Assembly: GCA_038213735.1 (NCBI GenBank)
Contig: JBBQSP010000022.1
Location: forward strand, 1 to 64,000
Length of the DNA stretch: 64,000 nucleotides
From: 12-FULL-67-14b sp038213735
GTDB taxonomy: Bacteria > Acidobacteriota > Vicinamibacteria > Vicinamibacterales > UBA2999
Direction of reading: 5' to 3'
The translations under genes and the position numbers were made by a program. The notes below the pieces were generated by a model. That model ran no database searches and was not told the origin of the DNA. It saw only the letters and a list, made by a program, of their open reading frames with translations. Below, one piece after another: positions 7,016-16,113 of the stretch; position 1 is the stretch's first letter; each line of letters opens with the position of its first letter.

Positions 7016-9664
7016 ATGCCGCCGCCGCGCCTCGCCGAACACCTCCTGCGCCGTGTCCTGCCCCTTGGCAAGCGGGGCGAGAGCATCCTGGGCGATCTGC
7101 GCGAAGAGTTCGCCGCCTTGCAGAGTGGCGACAAATCGTCAGGCACTCGTGGGGACAAACCTTTAGGTTTGTCCGCGGCGCGGCGCTGGTACTGGCGGCA
7201 GACCGTTCGCCTGTTCGTTCGCTACCTTATCCATCGAGCGCCGGCCCCACAACTTTCCTATCCGAGGTATTCCTCCATGTGGTTCGAACTTTCCGGCGAT
7301 TTCAAGTCGGCGTTTCGTGGGCTGCGGCGCGCGCCGGGCGCGTCGGCGCTGATCGTGATGACCCTCGCCATTGCCATCGGCGCGGCCACGATCGGCTTCA
7401 CGTTTGCCGACCTCGCGCTGCTGCGCGGCCTGCCGGTCGATGACCCGTCGCGCGTCGTTTCGGTGTTTGCCTCCGACACGCGCGGCTCCAACCCGCGCGC
7501 GCGCGTCTCGAGCGCCGACTTCCTCGACTACCAGGCGCAGCTGCAATCGCTCGAGCGCATGTCGGCGTTTCGCGAGGGGCGCGCGCCGCTCATCACCAAC
7601 GGCCAATCGCAAACGCTGACGCTCGCGCTGGCCACCGCCGACCTGTTCGTCAGCATGGGCCAGCCGCCGGTGCTCGGCCGCGCGTTCCTGCCGGGGGAAG
7701 ATGCGGCGGGGGCCGCCCCGGTCATGGTGCTGTCGCATCGCTACTGGCAGGACGAGATGGCCGGCCGCGCCGACGTGATTGGCCGCACGCTGCAGGTGGG
7801 CCGTGACCTGGTCACGATTGTCGGCGTGGCGCCGCCGGAACTGGAGTTTGGCAACCTGGCCGAGGCCGATGCCTGGATGCCCCTCGTAATCTCACCGGAG
7901 GCGCCGCGCGACAACCGCGACCTGCGGTTCATCGCGCGCCTGAAAGACGGAGTGTCGTTCGACCAGGCGGCCGCGGAGATGGCGGCACTCGGCGATCGCC
8001 TCGCGACCGATCACCCGCTCAGCAACGGCGGCTGGTCCATGCGCCTGGTGCCGGTGCGTGAGCTGACCGGCGGCGATGGCTTCTGGGTGTCGATCGCCCT
8101 CTTCATGCTGTCGATTGGCCTGCTGCTCGCTATTGCCACGGCCAACGTCTCGAACCTGATCATGGTGCGCGCGACGGCGCGCATGAAGGAGCTGGCGGTG
8201 CGGACGGCCCTCGGCGCGCGCGGCGGCCGCTTGCTGCGGCAGTTCATCACCGAAGGGTTTGTGCTGGCTGCGCTCGGCGCGGCCGTGTCGCTGCCGGTGG
8301 CGTACGGCGGGCTGCAAGTCATCAACGCCGTCTCCGCCGACGGCATCTTCCGCCAGTTGCGGATTGACTGGCACGAGCTGAGTTTTGTGGCCCTGCTGGC
8401 CCTGGTCTGCCCGGTGATCTTCACGCTGGCGCCGGCGCGGCTCATCGCGCGTCCCGACCTGCGGCAGGTGCTCGCCAGTCAGTCACGCGGTGCCACCGCC
8501 TCAATGAAGGGACGGCGCGGGCTGGTGGTCGCGCAGGTGGCGCTGGCGGTGATCCTGCTGACCGCGTCGAGCCTGGCGCTGAAGAGCATTCGCATGGCGT
8601 TTGGCGCGCCACTGGGCATGACCATCGACCGGCTGCTGATCTTCGGGATTGATTTCAACGAGGTGGCGTATCCGAATGCCACGCAGGCGAATGCCGCGGT
8701 GCTGGCCATGCGCGACGCCCTCGCAGAAGTCCCCGGCGTACGGGCGGTGTCGATCGTCGACGCGTTGCCGATTCTCGGCGATCGCTCGCCGCTTGCCCTG
8801 ACGATCGACAACGTCACACCGATCCCGGGCGAAGCCACCCGCTCGGTCGTTGTGACCGGCGCCACCGCCGATGCGGGCCAGGTGCTGGGCCTGCGCATGC
8901 AGGCGGGAGCCTGGTGGACCCAGGGTGAAACGGCGTCAGCCGTCATCACCCTGACGACGGCGGATCGCTACTTCGGCGGCGCGGCTGCGGCCCTGGGCCG
9001 GCCCATCACGCTCGGCTCGGGCGCGGCGCGCGCCGACTACCGCGTGGTCGGGGTCAGCAGCGACGTCGCCAACACCAATCGCACCGACGCTGCGCCGCCG
9101 CGGGTGTGGGTGCCTCTGGCGGAGCGGCGCCGCGTCACCTTCATTCTCGAAGCCGAAGAGCCTGCCGCGCTGGCCGCCGGCGTCCGGGCGCTGGTCGCGG
9201 CCAACGCGCCGACGCTGCCGATTGATTTCCTGGAAACGTTCTCGGAATCGATGCGGCGCGCCGAGTCCAGCGACTACGTGGTGATCGGCCTGCTGGCGGC
9301 GTTCTCGGGCGTCGCGCTACTGCTCGCGATCACGGGCTTGTTTGGCGTGGTCTCCTATTCGGTCGCCCAGCGCGTCCCGGAATTCGGGACCCGCATTGCC
9401 CTGGGCGCCTCGGCCGGGTCGGTGATGCGACAGGTAGCGCGTCAGTCGCTGGGACTGCTGGCGCTTGGCTTGACAGTGGGGCTGGCCGGCGGCGTGGGCG
9501 TGGGCTACTTGATGCAGGGCATTCTCTACGGCATCTCGCCGGCCGATCCGGCGACCCTGGCGTTCGTGATCGTGTTGCTGACGGTCGTCACCCTCGCCGC
9601 GACGGCGCTGCCGGCGTGGCGCGCGTCGCGAATTGATCCGATGGTGGCGCTGCGCTCCGAGTAG
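7016..9664 (+). CDS. ADOP-type duplicated permease (MacB/FtsX-like)
   Basis: An 882-residue inner-membrane protein. Residues about 1-80 are the permease-prefix domain (LAEHLLRRVLPLGKRGESILGDLREEF). Then come two MacB_PCD/FtsX units: first membrane helix near residue 115, extracytoplasmic domain 1, three helices near 355-470 (ELAVRTALGARGGRL), a second periplasmic domain, and three helices near 755-870 (FGTRIALGASAGSV). The last residues PMVALRSE are typical. The start is ATG 7016, two bases after the padR stop. No ATPase is encoded nearby; such permeases are usually assumed to borrow one. Residues about 37-54 are encoded by a palindromic repeat (7125-7174) that also occurs elsewhere in this window. 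The substrate is unknown. Confidence 0.92.
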   Translation: MPPPRLAEHLLRRVLPLGKRGESILGDLREEFAALQSGDKSSGTRGDKPLGLSAARRWYWRQTVRLFVRYLIHRAPAPQLSYPRYSSMWFELSGDFKSAFRGLRRAPGASALIVMTLAIAIGAATIGFTFADLALLRGLPVDDPSRVVSVFASDTRGSNPRARVSSADFLDYQAQLQSLERMSAFREGRAPLITNGQSQTLTLALATADLFVSMGQPPVLGRAFLPGEDAAGAAPVMVLSHRYWQDEMAGRADVIGRTLQVGRDLVTIVGVAPPELEFGNLAEADAWMPLVISPEAPRDNRDLRFIARLKDGVSFDQAAAEMAALGDRLATDHPLSNGGWSMRLVPVRELTGGDGFWVSIALFMLSIGLLLAIATANVSNLIMVRATARMKELAVRTALGARGGRLLRQFITEGFVLAALGAAVSLPVAYGGLQVINAVSADGIFRQLRIDWHELSFVALLALVCPVIFTLAPARLIARPDLRQVLASQSRGATASMKGRRGLVVAQVALAVILLTASSLALKSIRMAFGAPLGMTIDRLLIFGIDFNEVAYPNATQANAAVLAMRDALAEVPGVRAVSIVDALPILGDRSPLALTIDNVTPIPGEATRSVVVTGATADAGQVLGLRMQAGAWWTQGETASAVITLTTADRYFGGAAAALGRPITLGSGAARADYRVVGVSSDVANTNRTDAAPPRVWVPLAERRRVTFILEAEEPAALAAGVRALVAANAPTLPIDFLETFSESMRRAESSDYVVIGLLAAFSGVALLLAITGLFGVVSYSVAQRVPEFGTRIALGASAGSVMRQVARQSLGLLALGLTVGLAGGVGVGYLMQGILYGISPADPATLAFVIVLLTVVTLAATALPAWRASRIDPMVALRSE
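7125..7174 (+). repeat. GACAAACC-type palindromic repeat inserted in the ADOP gene
   Basis: Two tandem modules, GTGGCGACAAATCGTCAGGC and then GGACAAACCT-TT-AGGTTTGTCC, the latter a perfect 10-bp inverted repeat at 7153-7174. Read in frame they give residues like GDKSSGTRGDKPLGLSA between the prefix domain and the first membrane helix. Related copies are at 32335-32415 (spacer) and 38527-38573 (inside an ABC-F gene). Confidence 0.85.
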
Positions 9665-9880
9665 GCGCTCCGCGTCGGGCTCGCGCCTTCGGCGCTCGTC
9701 GGGCTTGGCGCCTTACGGCGCCTCGTGAGGTGGGTGGGGAATGGGCAAAAAGTAGGGCTTCCGATGGACGATCCACCGGAAGCCCCACGAGCGTTAGCGA
9801 GCCCCAGGATGGCGCGAAGCGCCGACCCCGACGAGGCCGCGGAGCGGCCGAGCCCTACCGCGGCAAAGCCGCGGCCTCAG
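9665..9880. repeat. mosaic cluster of short palindromes (copy C) between convergent genes
   Basis: Third cluster of the type at 1611 and 3100: left arm of GGGCTCGCGCC/GGCGCC modules, the G-rich centre GAGGTGGGTGGGGAATGGG, a strong hairpin (9755-9785), then a right arm with GAGCCCCAGGA linkers and GGCGCGAAGCGCC, GGCCGCGGAGCGGCC, GCGGCAAAGCCGC cores. It fills the whole gap between two convergent genes and may terminate both. Confidence 0.8.
9755..9785 (-). terminator. terminator hairpin downstream of the second TonB receptor
   Basis: GGGCTTCCG ... CGGAAGCCC with an inner TGGA-CGA-TCCA stem. On the minus strand it is followed by TACTTTTTGCCC, the T run expected for termination of the receptor gene ending at 9882. 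Confidence 0.65.
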
Positions 9881-9881
9881 C

Positions 9882-12764
9882 CTACCAGTCGAACTTGACG
9901 CCGAACTTCGCGATGCGCGGTCCGAGCACCGTCGTCGCCTTCTCGAACGCGGCGCCCGAGCGCCAGTTCTCGTTGACGTTGACGTTCGAGTTCATCGCGT
10001 TGAACAGGTCGAAGAACAGGCCGAGCTTGGCCTTCTGCGCGAAGCGCATCTGCTTCTCGACGCGGAAGTCGAGAATCGACACGGTGTCCTGGCGACGGGT
10101 GCCGATCGGCTCGGCCAGGATGATCTGCGTGCCGTAGTTGAGCTCGCCCGCGCGGGTCGTGAAGTAGCGGCCGTAGGGCGCGCCGCTCTGCATCTTCAAC
10201 ACCGGCGTGATGCGGAGGCCCCAGCCCGCGTCGAGCGTGCCCGAAACCTTCGCGTTCCAGTCGGTGTACTCGTTGCCGGTCTTCTCGTTCGGGTTCGAGG
10301 GGTAGCTGCCGAACAGCGAGAAGTTGGCGACCGCCGTGCCGAAGCGGTTGTTGAAGTACAGGTTCCCGAACTGCTCGGTCCAGGTGTACGAGTACGACGC
10401 GTTCATCGACCAGCGGTTCGAGTAGCGCTTGTTGGCCGAGAACTCGAGGGTCTTGAACGTGCCCTCGTAGCCGTCGACGTTCCGCGTGATGTTGTTCGAC
10501 GGCAGCGTGGTGTTGTCGAGGTTGAAGGCCGCAATGGCGGCGCCATCGTCGCCGTTGCCGTGGACCCCGTCGGGACCGGGATCGGCCACGGTGGTCGGGA
10601 CATTGAAGGCGCTCATCGGCCGGTTGGCGTTGACCTGCTGCCAGCCATCGTTGTCCTTCTTCCACACGAACCCGGCGCGAATGCCGAGGTCGGTGATGAT
10701 GGCGCGCTCCAAGAACAGCGACGCTTCATTGGTATAGGAGTTCTTCAGGTTGGGGTCGATCGACGCGTTGGCGACGCCGCCGAAGCGGGTCTGCAGCACG
10801 CCTTCTTCGCCGGGCTGGTAGACGCGGTCGTTGTTCAGGTCGTTCCAGGTGTAGTCGGCGTACTGGCTGCCGGTGTTGGGGTTGACCGAGTCGGCCAGGT
10901 TGACGCCGGGGTTGAAGTAGAAGCGGCCCCAGTTGGCCTTGACCACGGTTCGGCCGTCACCCTGCAGGTCGTAGGTGGCGCCCACGCGGGGCACGATGTG
11001 GTTGAATGACACCACCTCATCGATCGCCGCGAACGTGAGCGGCGTGGGCACGAAGCGGCCCGCCGCCAACGACTGCTCCGGCAGATAGACGCGGTAGCGG
11101 TCGAGCCGGGCGCCGACGTTGAGGGTCAGCCGGTCGATCGTCCACGTGTCGGTCACGAACAGGCTGGTGGTCGCAAGCGCGCTCCAGCTGTCGGAGTTGT
11201 TGGTCAGGCGCACCCCACCCGGCGTGGTCGCCGAGAGCGGACCCTGCAGGCTGCCGTTGACGAAGTGGATCACGTTGTCGGCGTAGTACGAGTTCCACAG
11301 CTGCTGGCCCTTCTCGTCCATGTACTCGCCGCCGAACTTGAAGTTGTGCGAGCCGCCGGCGAAGTTGTCCTTGAAGTAGCTGACCGCACCGGTGTACTGG
11401 TTGCGGCGACGGCGCAGTTCCCAATCACGGCCGCCACCGAGAATCTCGTTGGAGGTCAGCGATTCATACCGGGTCGCCTGCGTGTTGCTATCGAGGCCGA
11501 AGTTGTAGCCGAACTGACCGCCACGCGCTTCGACGAACATGTTCTGGCCAATCGTGCCGTTCCACTCGCCCTTGTAGACCCAGCTCGGCGAGCCCTGGAA
11601 CACCGTGGAGTCGGCCGAGATGTGGACCGGGGCGCCCAGCCGGTTGCTGCTATCGGTGCGATTGGGCTGTTCCTTCGTCCCGTGCTGCAGGTAGCCGATC
11701 AGCTTGTTGGCCTGGTTCACCTGGTAGGTGGCCTTGCCGGTGTAGTTCTCGAGTGCCGTGTTGAACGGCGTCCCGTCGAGGAACGAACCCGCCGGTGGCG
11801 CAGCCACCGAGTTGCTCTGGTTGAGGTACGAGAAGTGCCCCCACATGCGGTCCTTGACGATCGGGCCGCCCACGCCGAGGTTCAGGTTCTTGTAGCTGGC
11901 TAGCCGATTGCCGCCTTGGCGAATGGTCGCGCCGGGCGCCGGGATGGTCTGGTCGGCCTCCAGGTTCGAGCTCTGGAAGGTGTCGTTCTCGTAGTCGTAG
12001 TAGAGGCTCACCGACGGCGTGTTGCCGCCGCTCTTGCCGACAAACTGCGTCAGGACGCCCGAGTTGGGCATCTCGGCCGAGTTGCCGGCGGCGCCGATGA
12101 ACACTTCTTCGAACGAGCCGTAGTCGAGATAGAAGCCCGCCGCGGAGGTACCCTCCGTGGTGTTGATGCCTTCGATCAACGGCCGGTTCTGTCCCGAGTA
12201 GCCGTAGGCGAAGTAGGTGGTCTGCGTGCCGGCCGTCGAACCGCCGACGTCGACGCGGTTGAGCGACACCGACGGCGTCGTCGCCAGCAGCGACCACATG
12301 TCGCGGGCGTTCGGAATCGACGACAGCATCTGCTGGTCGTAGTTGGTCTGCACGCGCGTGGACGAGGTGTCAATGACCGGTGACTCACCGCTCACCGTCA
12401 CCGTTTCCTGTAGCGTGGCCACGTTCAGCGTCACGTTGACCTGGGCGTTGAAGCCGAGCGTGATGCGAATGCCGTCGCGCACATTGGCCTGGAATCCCGC
12501 CAGGTCGTAGGCCAGCCGATACTCGCCCGGCGGGACCGCCGGGAACCGGTAGAGACCCGCTTCGTTCGTGATCGCCGTCAGCGATCCGATCTGGGCGGGG
12601 CTGGTCGCGGTGACCGTCACGCCGGGCAGCACGCCGCCCTGCGCGTCTTTCACCTCGCCGCTGATGCTGCCGGTCGAACTCGCACCACCGCCCTGCGCAA
12701 ACGCCGACGATGCGAGTGCGAGAGTGGCGAGCAAAGCCCAAACGATATTGCTCCAACGCTTCAT
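9882..12764 (-). CDS. TonB-dependent receptor with N-terminal carboxypeptidase-regulatory-like domain
   Basis: A 960-residue outer-membrane receptor, paralogous in layout to the one at 3408-6368. Signal peptide residues 1-24 (cleavage after SSAFAQ), regulatory-like beta-sandwich about 34-115 (GGVLPGVTVTATSP, GEYRLAYDLAGF), linker LQETVTVSGESPVID, plug with PLIEGINTTEG and LTQFVGKSGG, then a barrel ending IAKFGVKFDW. ATG 12764 is chosen because GGAGG lies eight bases upstream; the open frame continues upstream without homology. It faces the padR-ADOP operon tail to tail. Imported substrate unknown. Confidence 0.93.
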   Translation of the reverse strand: MKRWSNIVWALLATLALASSAFAQGGGASSTGSISGEVKDAQGGVLPGVTVTATSPAQIGSLTAITNEAGLYRFPAVPPGEYRLAYDLAGFQANVRDGIRITLGFNAQVNVTLNVATLQETVTVSGESPVIDTSSTRVQTNYDQQMLSSIPNARDMWSLLATTPSVSLNRVDVGGSTAGTQTTYFAYGYSGQNRPLIEGINTTEGTSAAGFYLDYGSFEEVFIGAAGNSAEMPNSGVLTQFVGKSGGNTPSVSLYYDYENDTFQSSNLEADQTIPAPGATIRQGGNRLASYKNLNLGVGGPIVKDRMWGHFSYLNQSNSVAAPPAGSFLDGTPFNTALENYTGKATYQVNQANKLIGYLQHGTKEQPNRTDSSNRLGAPVHISADSTVFQGSPSWVYKGEWNGTIGQNMFVEARGGQFGYNFGLDSNTQATRYESLTSNEILGGGRDWELRRRRNQYTGAVSYFKDNFAGGSHNFKFGGEYMDEKGQQLWNSYYADNVIHFVNGSLQGPLSATTPGGVRLTNNSDSWSALATTSLFVTDTWTIDRLTLNVGARLDRYRVYLPEQSLAAGRFVPTPLTFAAIDEVVSFNHIVPRVGATYDLQGDGRTVVKANWGRFYFNPGVNLADSVNPNTGSQYADYTWNDLNNDRVYQPGEEGVLQTRFGGVANASIDPNLKNSYTNEASLFLERAIITDLGIRAGFVWKKDNDGWQQVNANRPMSAFNVPTTVADPGPDGVHGNGDDGAAIAAFNLDNTTLPSNNITRNVDGYEGTFKTLEFSANKRYSNRWSMNASYSYTWTEQFGNLYFNNRFGTAVANFSLFGSYPSNPNEKTGNEYTDWNAKVSGTLDAGWGLRITPVLKMQSGAPYGRYFTTRAGELNYGTQIILAEPIGTRRQDTVSILDFRVEKQMRFAQKAKLGLFFDLFNAMNSNVNVNENWRSGAAFEKATTVLGPRIAKFGVKFDW

Positions 12765-13106
12765 CTGTGAACCTCCACACTGAACCCGGTCCCGGCGTGT
12801 GGGCGCCGGCCAGGGGACCCGCAAAACGCAGGTCCGTGCCTGGTAGAGCAAGGGGGATGCCCACCGGCCGCAACGGATTGTTGGAGTTCGATTCAGGTTA
12901 ATGGCGCCGAAGTGCGGTTCGTCACACCCCGCCAGCCATTCATCACTGGGCCTGGGATAGTGTGAGAAAGCGGACGAGTGGGAACTTCAAGCGAGCGGAG
13001 CCAAATCCAACCGTTCGCATGTCGAACCACGAAGACTCGAAGACCACGAAGCACTCTTTTCCAAACATTACTTCGCGTGCTTCGTGCGCTTCGTGGTGTC
13101 CTGAGA
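12765..13106. other. spacer of 342 bases between receptor and rhomboid genes
   Basis: The part next to 12765 should hold the receptor promoter and leader on the minus strand. I see no clear -10/-35 boxes. The far third (13021-13103) is a dispersed inverted repeat described separately. No gene is supported here. Confidence 0.5.
13021..13103. repeat. inverted repeat of ACCACGAAG type
   Basis: Left arm ACCACGAAGACTCGAAGACCACGAAGCAC in two parts, spacer TTTTCCAAACATTACTTCGCG, right arm CTTCGTGCGCTTCGTGGTGTCC. The arms pair over about 20 bases. The spacer TTTTCCAAACA also occurs in the neighbouring repeat at 13960-14058, so the two are members of related dispersed families. Confidence 0.75.
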
Positions 13107-13946
13107 CTACTGAAAATACGGGAGCGCGGTGATCACCGACCAGATGACCGCGACGAAGGTCACGAGCAAACAGACGACGGCCACGGCCAGGTGATCGATT
13201 CGCTCGGGCTTGAGCGGGTCGAGGACCATCGACGTGAGGTAGCCGCCGATGAAGCCGCCCAGGTGGGCGCTGTTGTCGATGCCCGGCATGACGAACCCCA
13301 ACACGCCCATGATCAGCGCGTACTGCAGGCCCGTGCGGCCGACGTGACTGCTGCCGGTGCGCTTGCCGTAATGCACCAGCGCCCCGAGCAGGCCGAAGAT
13401 CGCCGCCGACGCGCCGACGGTGACGTTCGCGCCGCCAAGAAACGGAATCTGGATCGGCGACAAGAACAACGCCGTGCTCAGCCCGAAGCCGGTGATGCCC
13501 GACACGGTGTAGATGATGATCATCCGCCCCGGCCCATACAGGTTCGCAATCTCGGGCGCGAGGCTCCGGATCCACATCACGTTGAAGAAGATGTGGAGGA
13601 TGCCGCCGTGCAGCCAGCCCGCCGTCAGCAGCGTCCACCAGCGGCCCATGGCCACCACCGGGAACGCGCCGCTCGCGCCGAGCAAGATCAGCATCTGCGT
13701 GTTGGGACCGAGCCCCACCTGCATGCCGTCGCGCGACAGGATCAGCGACAGCACGTAGAGGATGATGGTGCCGGCCGTGACGATCGGGACAAAGCCGAGG
13801 TCGTTGCCGAGGCTGCGCAGCGCCGGGCCGTAGCCCCAGAGGCCGGGATTGCGCCGCCCGCAGTTGTAGCAATCACCGTCGTTGACGCCCACCAGCACGC
13901 CGCACGACGCGCAGATGACGGACCCCTCGGTTTTCCGTTTGAACAT
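13107..13946 (-). CDS. rhomboid-family intramembrane serine protease with N-terminal zinc-ribbon-like motif
   Basis: A 279-residue membrane protein. A short N-terminal cytosolic part carries CASCG ... CYNCGRRNP, a probable zinc ribbon. It is followed by six or seven membrane helices. Rhomboid active-site elements are complete: the HGGILHIFFNV loop/helix 2 with His and Asn, the nucleophile Ser in VGASAAIFGLLGA, and the catalytic His in SAHLGGFIGGY. So it should be an active protease cleaving membrane helices. The start is ATG 13946; the frame is open to 14012, but that part lies in a dispersed repeat. The ribosome binding site is weak (AGGG). Substrate unknown. Confidence 0.9.
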   Translation of the reverse strand: MFKRKTEGSVICASCGVLVGVNDGDCYNCGRRNPGLWGYGPALRSLGNDLGFVPIVTAGTIILYVLSLILSRDGMQVGLGPNTQMLILLGASGAFPVVAMGRWWTLLTAGWLHGGILHIFFNVMWIRSLAPEIANLYGPGRMIIIYTVSGITGFGLSTALFLSPIQIPFLGGANVTVGASAAIFGLLGALVHYGKRTGSSHVGRTGLQYALIMGVLGFVMPGIDNSAHLGGFIGGYLTSMVLDPLKPERIDHLAVAVVCLLVTFVAVIWSVITALPYFQ

Positions 13947-13959
13947 CCCTAGTGAGTAT

Positions 13960-14058
13960 AGGGCCACAGAGGACACAGAGGACACAGAGGATGTTTTTCC
14001 AAACACCGGCACACGGCATTTAGAAACGTATTCTCTGTGTCCTCTTTGTCCTCTGTGG
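13960..14058. repeat. inverted repeat of CCACAGAGGACACAGAG type
   Basis: Left arm GCCACAGAGGACACAGAGGAC repeated in part, spacer with TTTTTCCAAACACC, right arm TTCTCTGTGTCCTC-TTTGTCCTCTGTGGC. The arms form a long imperfect hairpin that occupies the whole gap between the rhomboid start and the permease stop. This repeat family is scattered through many bacterial genomes; here it could terminate transcription of the exporter operon. Confidence 0.75.
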
Positions 14059-15180
14059 CTAGGCTTCTCGGAGTCCTCGTGTCCCGGCGGCGAAGCACGC
14101 CACGCCGACGCTTACCAGGATCGCGCATGGCAGCACCATCTCACTCAATGTGAACTGCCGCCAGATGCCGCCCTCGATCGCCAGGATCACCCAGCGGATC
14201 GGGCTGATCATGCCCACTGTCTGCATCCACGGCGGCATCACGAACTGCGGCACCATGGCGCCGCCCAGCATCGACAGCGGCATCAGGATCGCCCAACCCG
14301 CTCCCGATGCCGTCTGCTCGGTCTTGCCGAGGCTCGCCACCAGCATCATGAAGCCGACGAAGCAGACCGCGGCCGACACGCCGGCCAGCGCCAGCATGGC
14401 CATGGACGAGGGCCGCACCCCGAAGCCGAACGCCACGGCCAGCAGGATCACCTCGACGATCATGATCGTCACGAAGCACGCCAACGCTTTGCCCCCCAGG
14501 ATCTGCGCCCGCGTGAGCGGCGCCATGCGCAGCCGCACCAGCGTGCCGTGCGTGCGCTCGGTCACCAGGCTGATCCCGAACGTCATCACGCAGCCGATCA
14601 GCCCCCAGACAATGCCCTGCGGAAACGTGATGTCGAACGCGTTGTTGGGACCCATCCGCGCGCGCGACACCGGGGTCGAGGTGATCTTGATGGGCTGCCA
14701 GGGCTCGCCGCCGGCATCGCTCGTGGTGAAGTGGGTCAGGATGGCTGCGCCCGCCTGTTTCATCAACAGGCCCTGGATCATCCCCGCCTCGGCCTGCCGC
14801 ACCGGATCGACGCCGAGCTCCACTTCCTTGGATGGGCCCGACAAGAAGCGTGTCGACGCGTCTCCGAACCCCGGCTTGATCACCAGGAACGCCGCGCGCC
14901 GGCCGAGCCGCACCGCGGCTTCGGCCTCGGCGCGCGACATCGCCGTCATGTCGAGCGCGGGCTCCAGGCCTGACAGAAACGTCCGCGATGCCTCGGTCTG
15001 ATCGTCATCGACGATGGCGACGCGCAGCTTGGCGGCGGGGTCGTCGCCGCCAGCGCCGCCGAAGGCGAAACCGAACAGCACCATCAACACGATCGGCCAG
15101 GCAAAGGTGAAAAACATGCCGCCCTTGTTGCGCGGCATGAGGCGAAGGTCCTTCACGGCAAGCGCAATGATCGGTTTCAT
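14059..15180 (-). CDS. ABC-2 type exporter permease
   Basis: A 373-residue inner-membrane protein: cytosolic N-terminus with KDLRLMPRNKGGM, first helix near residues 22-42, a large extracytoplasmic domain about 50-190, then five helices in the C-terminal half containing GIVWGLIGCVMTFGISLVTER and LGGKALACFV. This is the ABC2_membrane_3/NatB layout. The start codon lies two bases after the stop of the ATPase gene, so the pair is translationally coupled. It exports an unknown compound, possibly a drug, lipid or Na+, with the ATPase encoded upstream. Confidence 0.9.
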   Translation of the reverse strand: MKPIIALAVKDLRLMPRNKGGMFFTFAWPIVLMVLFGFAFGGAGGDDPAAKLRVAIVDDDQTEASRTFLSGLEPALDMTAMSRAEAEAAVRLGRRAAFLVIKPGFGDASTRFLSGPSKEVELGVDPVRQAEAGMIQGLLMKQAGAAILTHFTTSDAGGEPWQPIKITSTPVSRARMGPNNAFDITFPQGIVWGLIGCVMTFGISLVTERTHGTLVRLRMAPLTRAQILGGKALACFVTIMIVEVILLAVAFGFGVRPSSMAMLALAGVSAAVCFVGFMMLVASLGKTEQTASGAGWAILMPLSMLGGAMVPQFVMPPWMQTVGMISPIRWVILAIEGGIWRQFTLSEMVLPCAILVSVGVACFAAGTRGLREA

Positions 15181-15182
15181 GG

Positions 15183-16028
15183 TCAGTCTCGGAGGCTGCG
15201 GCCGGTCAGCGTGAGGAACACCTGTTCGAGCGTGGGGCGTTCCATCTGGAACGCCTCGATCGCGGTCGAGGCGGCCAGGCGGTTGAGGTCAGCCAGCGGA
15301 TCGGCGCTCTGGATGCGTTGCTCGGCGCCGTTGGCGGTGACGACCAGCGTCGGCGGCCCGCCGTGCCGCTGCAACAGGTCGGCGACGGTGCCGAGCGCCA
15401 GCAGCCGCCCGGCATCGATGATCGCGACCCGCTCGCACAGCCGCACCGCTTCTTCCATGTAGTGGGTCGTGTAGATGATGGTCCGCCCCTCGGCGTGCAG
15501 CGCCTCGATGTTCTCGAAGATCTTGTTGCGCGACTGGGGATCGACACCGGCCGTCGGCTCGTCGAGGAGCAGCAAATCAGGGTCGTGCACGAGCGCCGCG
15601 GCCAGGTTCAGCCGGCGCTGCATGCCGCCGGAGTAGCGGCCGGCGGCATCGGCCTTGCGGTCGGTGAGGCCGACAAAGTCCAGGCACCACGCCACGCGCT
15701 TGGCCAGCGCCGCGCCGGTCAGCCCATACACCTCGCCGAAGAAGCGCAGGTTCTCTTCAGCGCTGAGCAGGTCGTATAGCGCGAGCGCCTGCGGCGCCAC
15801 GCCGATGCGGGCGCGCACGGCGGGGTCGGCCGGGTTGCCAAGGCCGTCGATCGCGACCGTGCCGGCGTCGGGCGCCAGCAGGCCGACCGCAAGGCTGACG
15901 CTGGTGCTCTTGCCGGCGCCGTTCGGGCCGAGCAGCCCGAACAGCTCGCCTTTGCGAACCGCCAGCGAAAGGCCGTCCACGGCCACCGTCTGGCCGAAGG
16001 ATTTCCGCACGTTGGTGAGGGTCAGCAT
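15183..16028 (-). CDS. ABC transporter ATP-binding protein (partner of ABC-2 permease)
   Basis: A 281-residue ATPase with Walker A GPNGAGKS (residues about 35-42), Q-loop, signature YSGGMQRR, Walker B LLLLDEPTAGVD and the switch His in IYTTHYMEEA. The C-terminal 60 residues are the extension common to drug/polysaccharide-export (CcmA/NatA-like) ATPases. It is the first gene of a two-gene operon with the permease. The gene is divergent from the CNNM gene at 16114, with 85 bases between them for both promoters. Confidence 0.93.
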   Translation of the reverse strand: MLTLTNVRKSFGQTVAVDGLSLAVRKGELFGLLGPNGAGKSTSVSLAVGLLAPDAGTVAIDGLGNPADPAVRARIGVAPQALALYDLLSAEENLRFFGEVYGLTGAALAKRVAWCLDFVGLTDRKADAAGRYSGGMQRRLNLAAALVHDPDLLLLDEPTAGVDPQSRNKIFENIEALHAEGRTIIYTTHYMEEAVRLCERVAIIDAGRLLALGTVADLLQRHGGPPTLVVTANGAEQRIQSADPLADLNRLAASTAIEAFQMERPTLEQVFLTLTGRSLRD

Positions 16029-16113
16029 GGCTACCTGAAATAGACGGGCTAGGGGAGACCCCGTTCAGCGATTCTCGCCGACCGGCCGGATTCAGGGGTC
16101 GGACGGCGTAGAA

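Noticed and set aside
7016..9664. MacB with its own ATPase domain
   Set aside because: No Walker motifs in the protein or in neighbouring genes. It is a permease-only ADOP.
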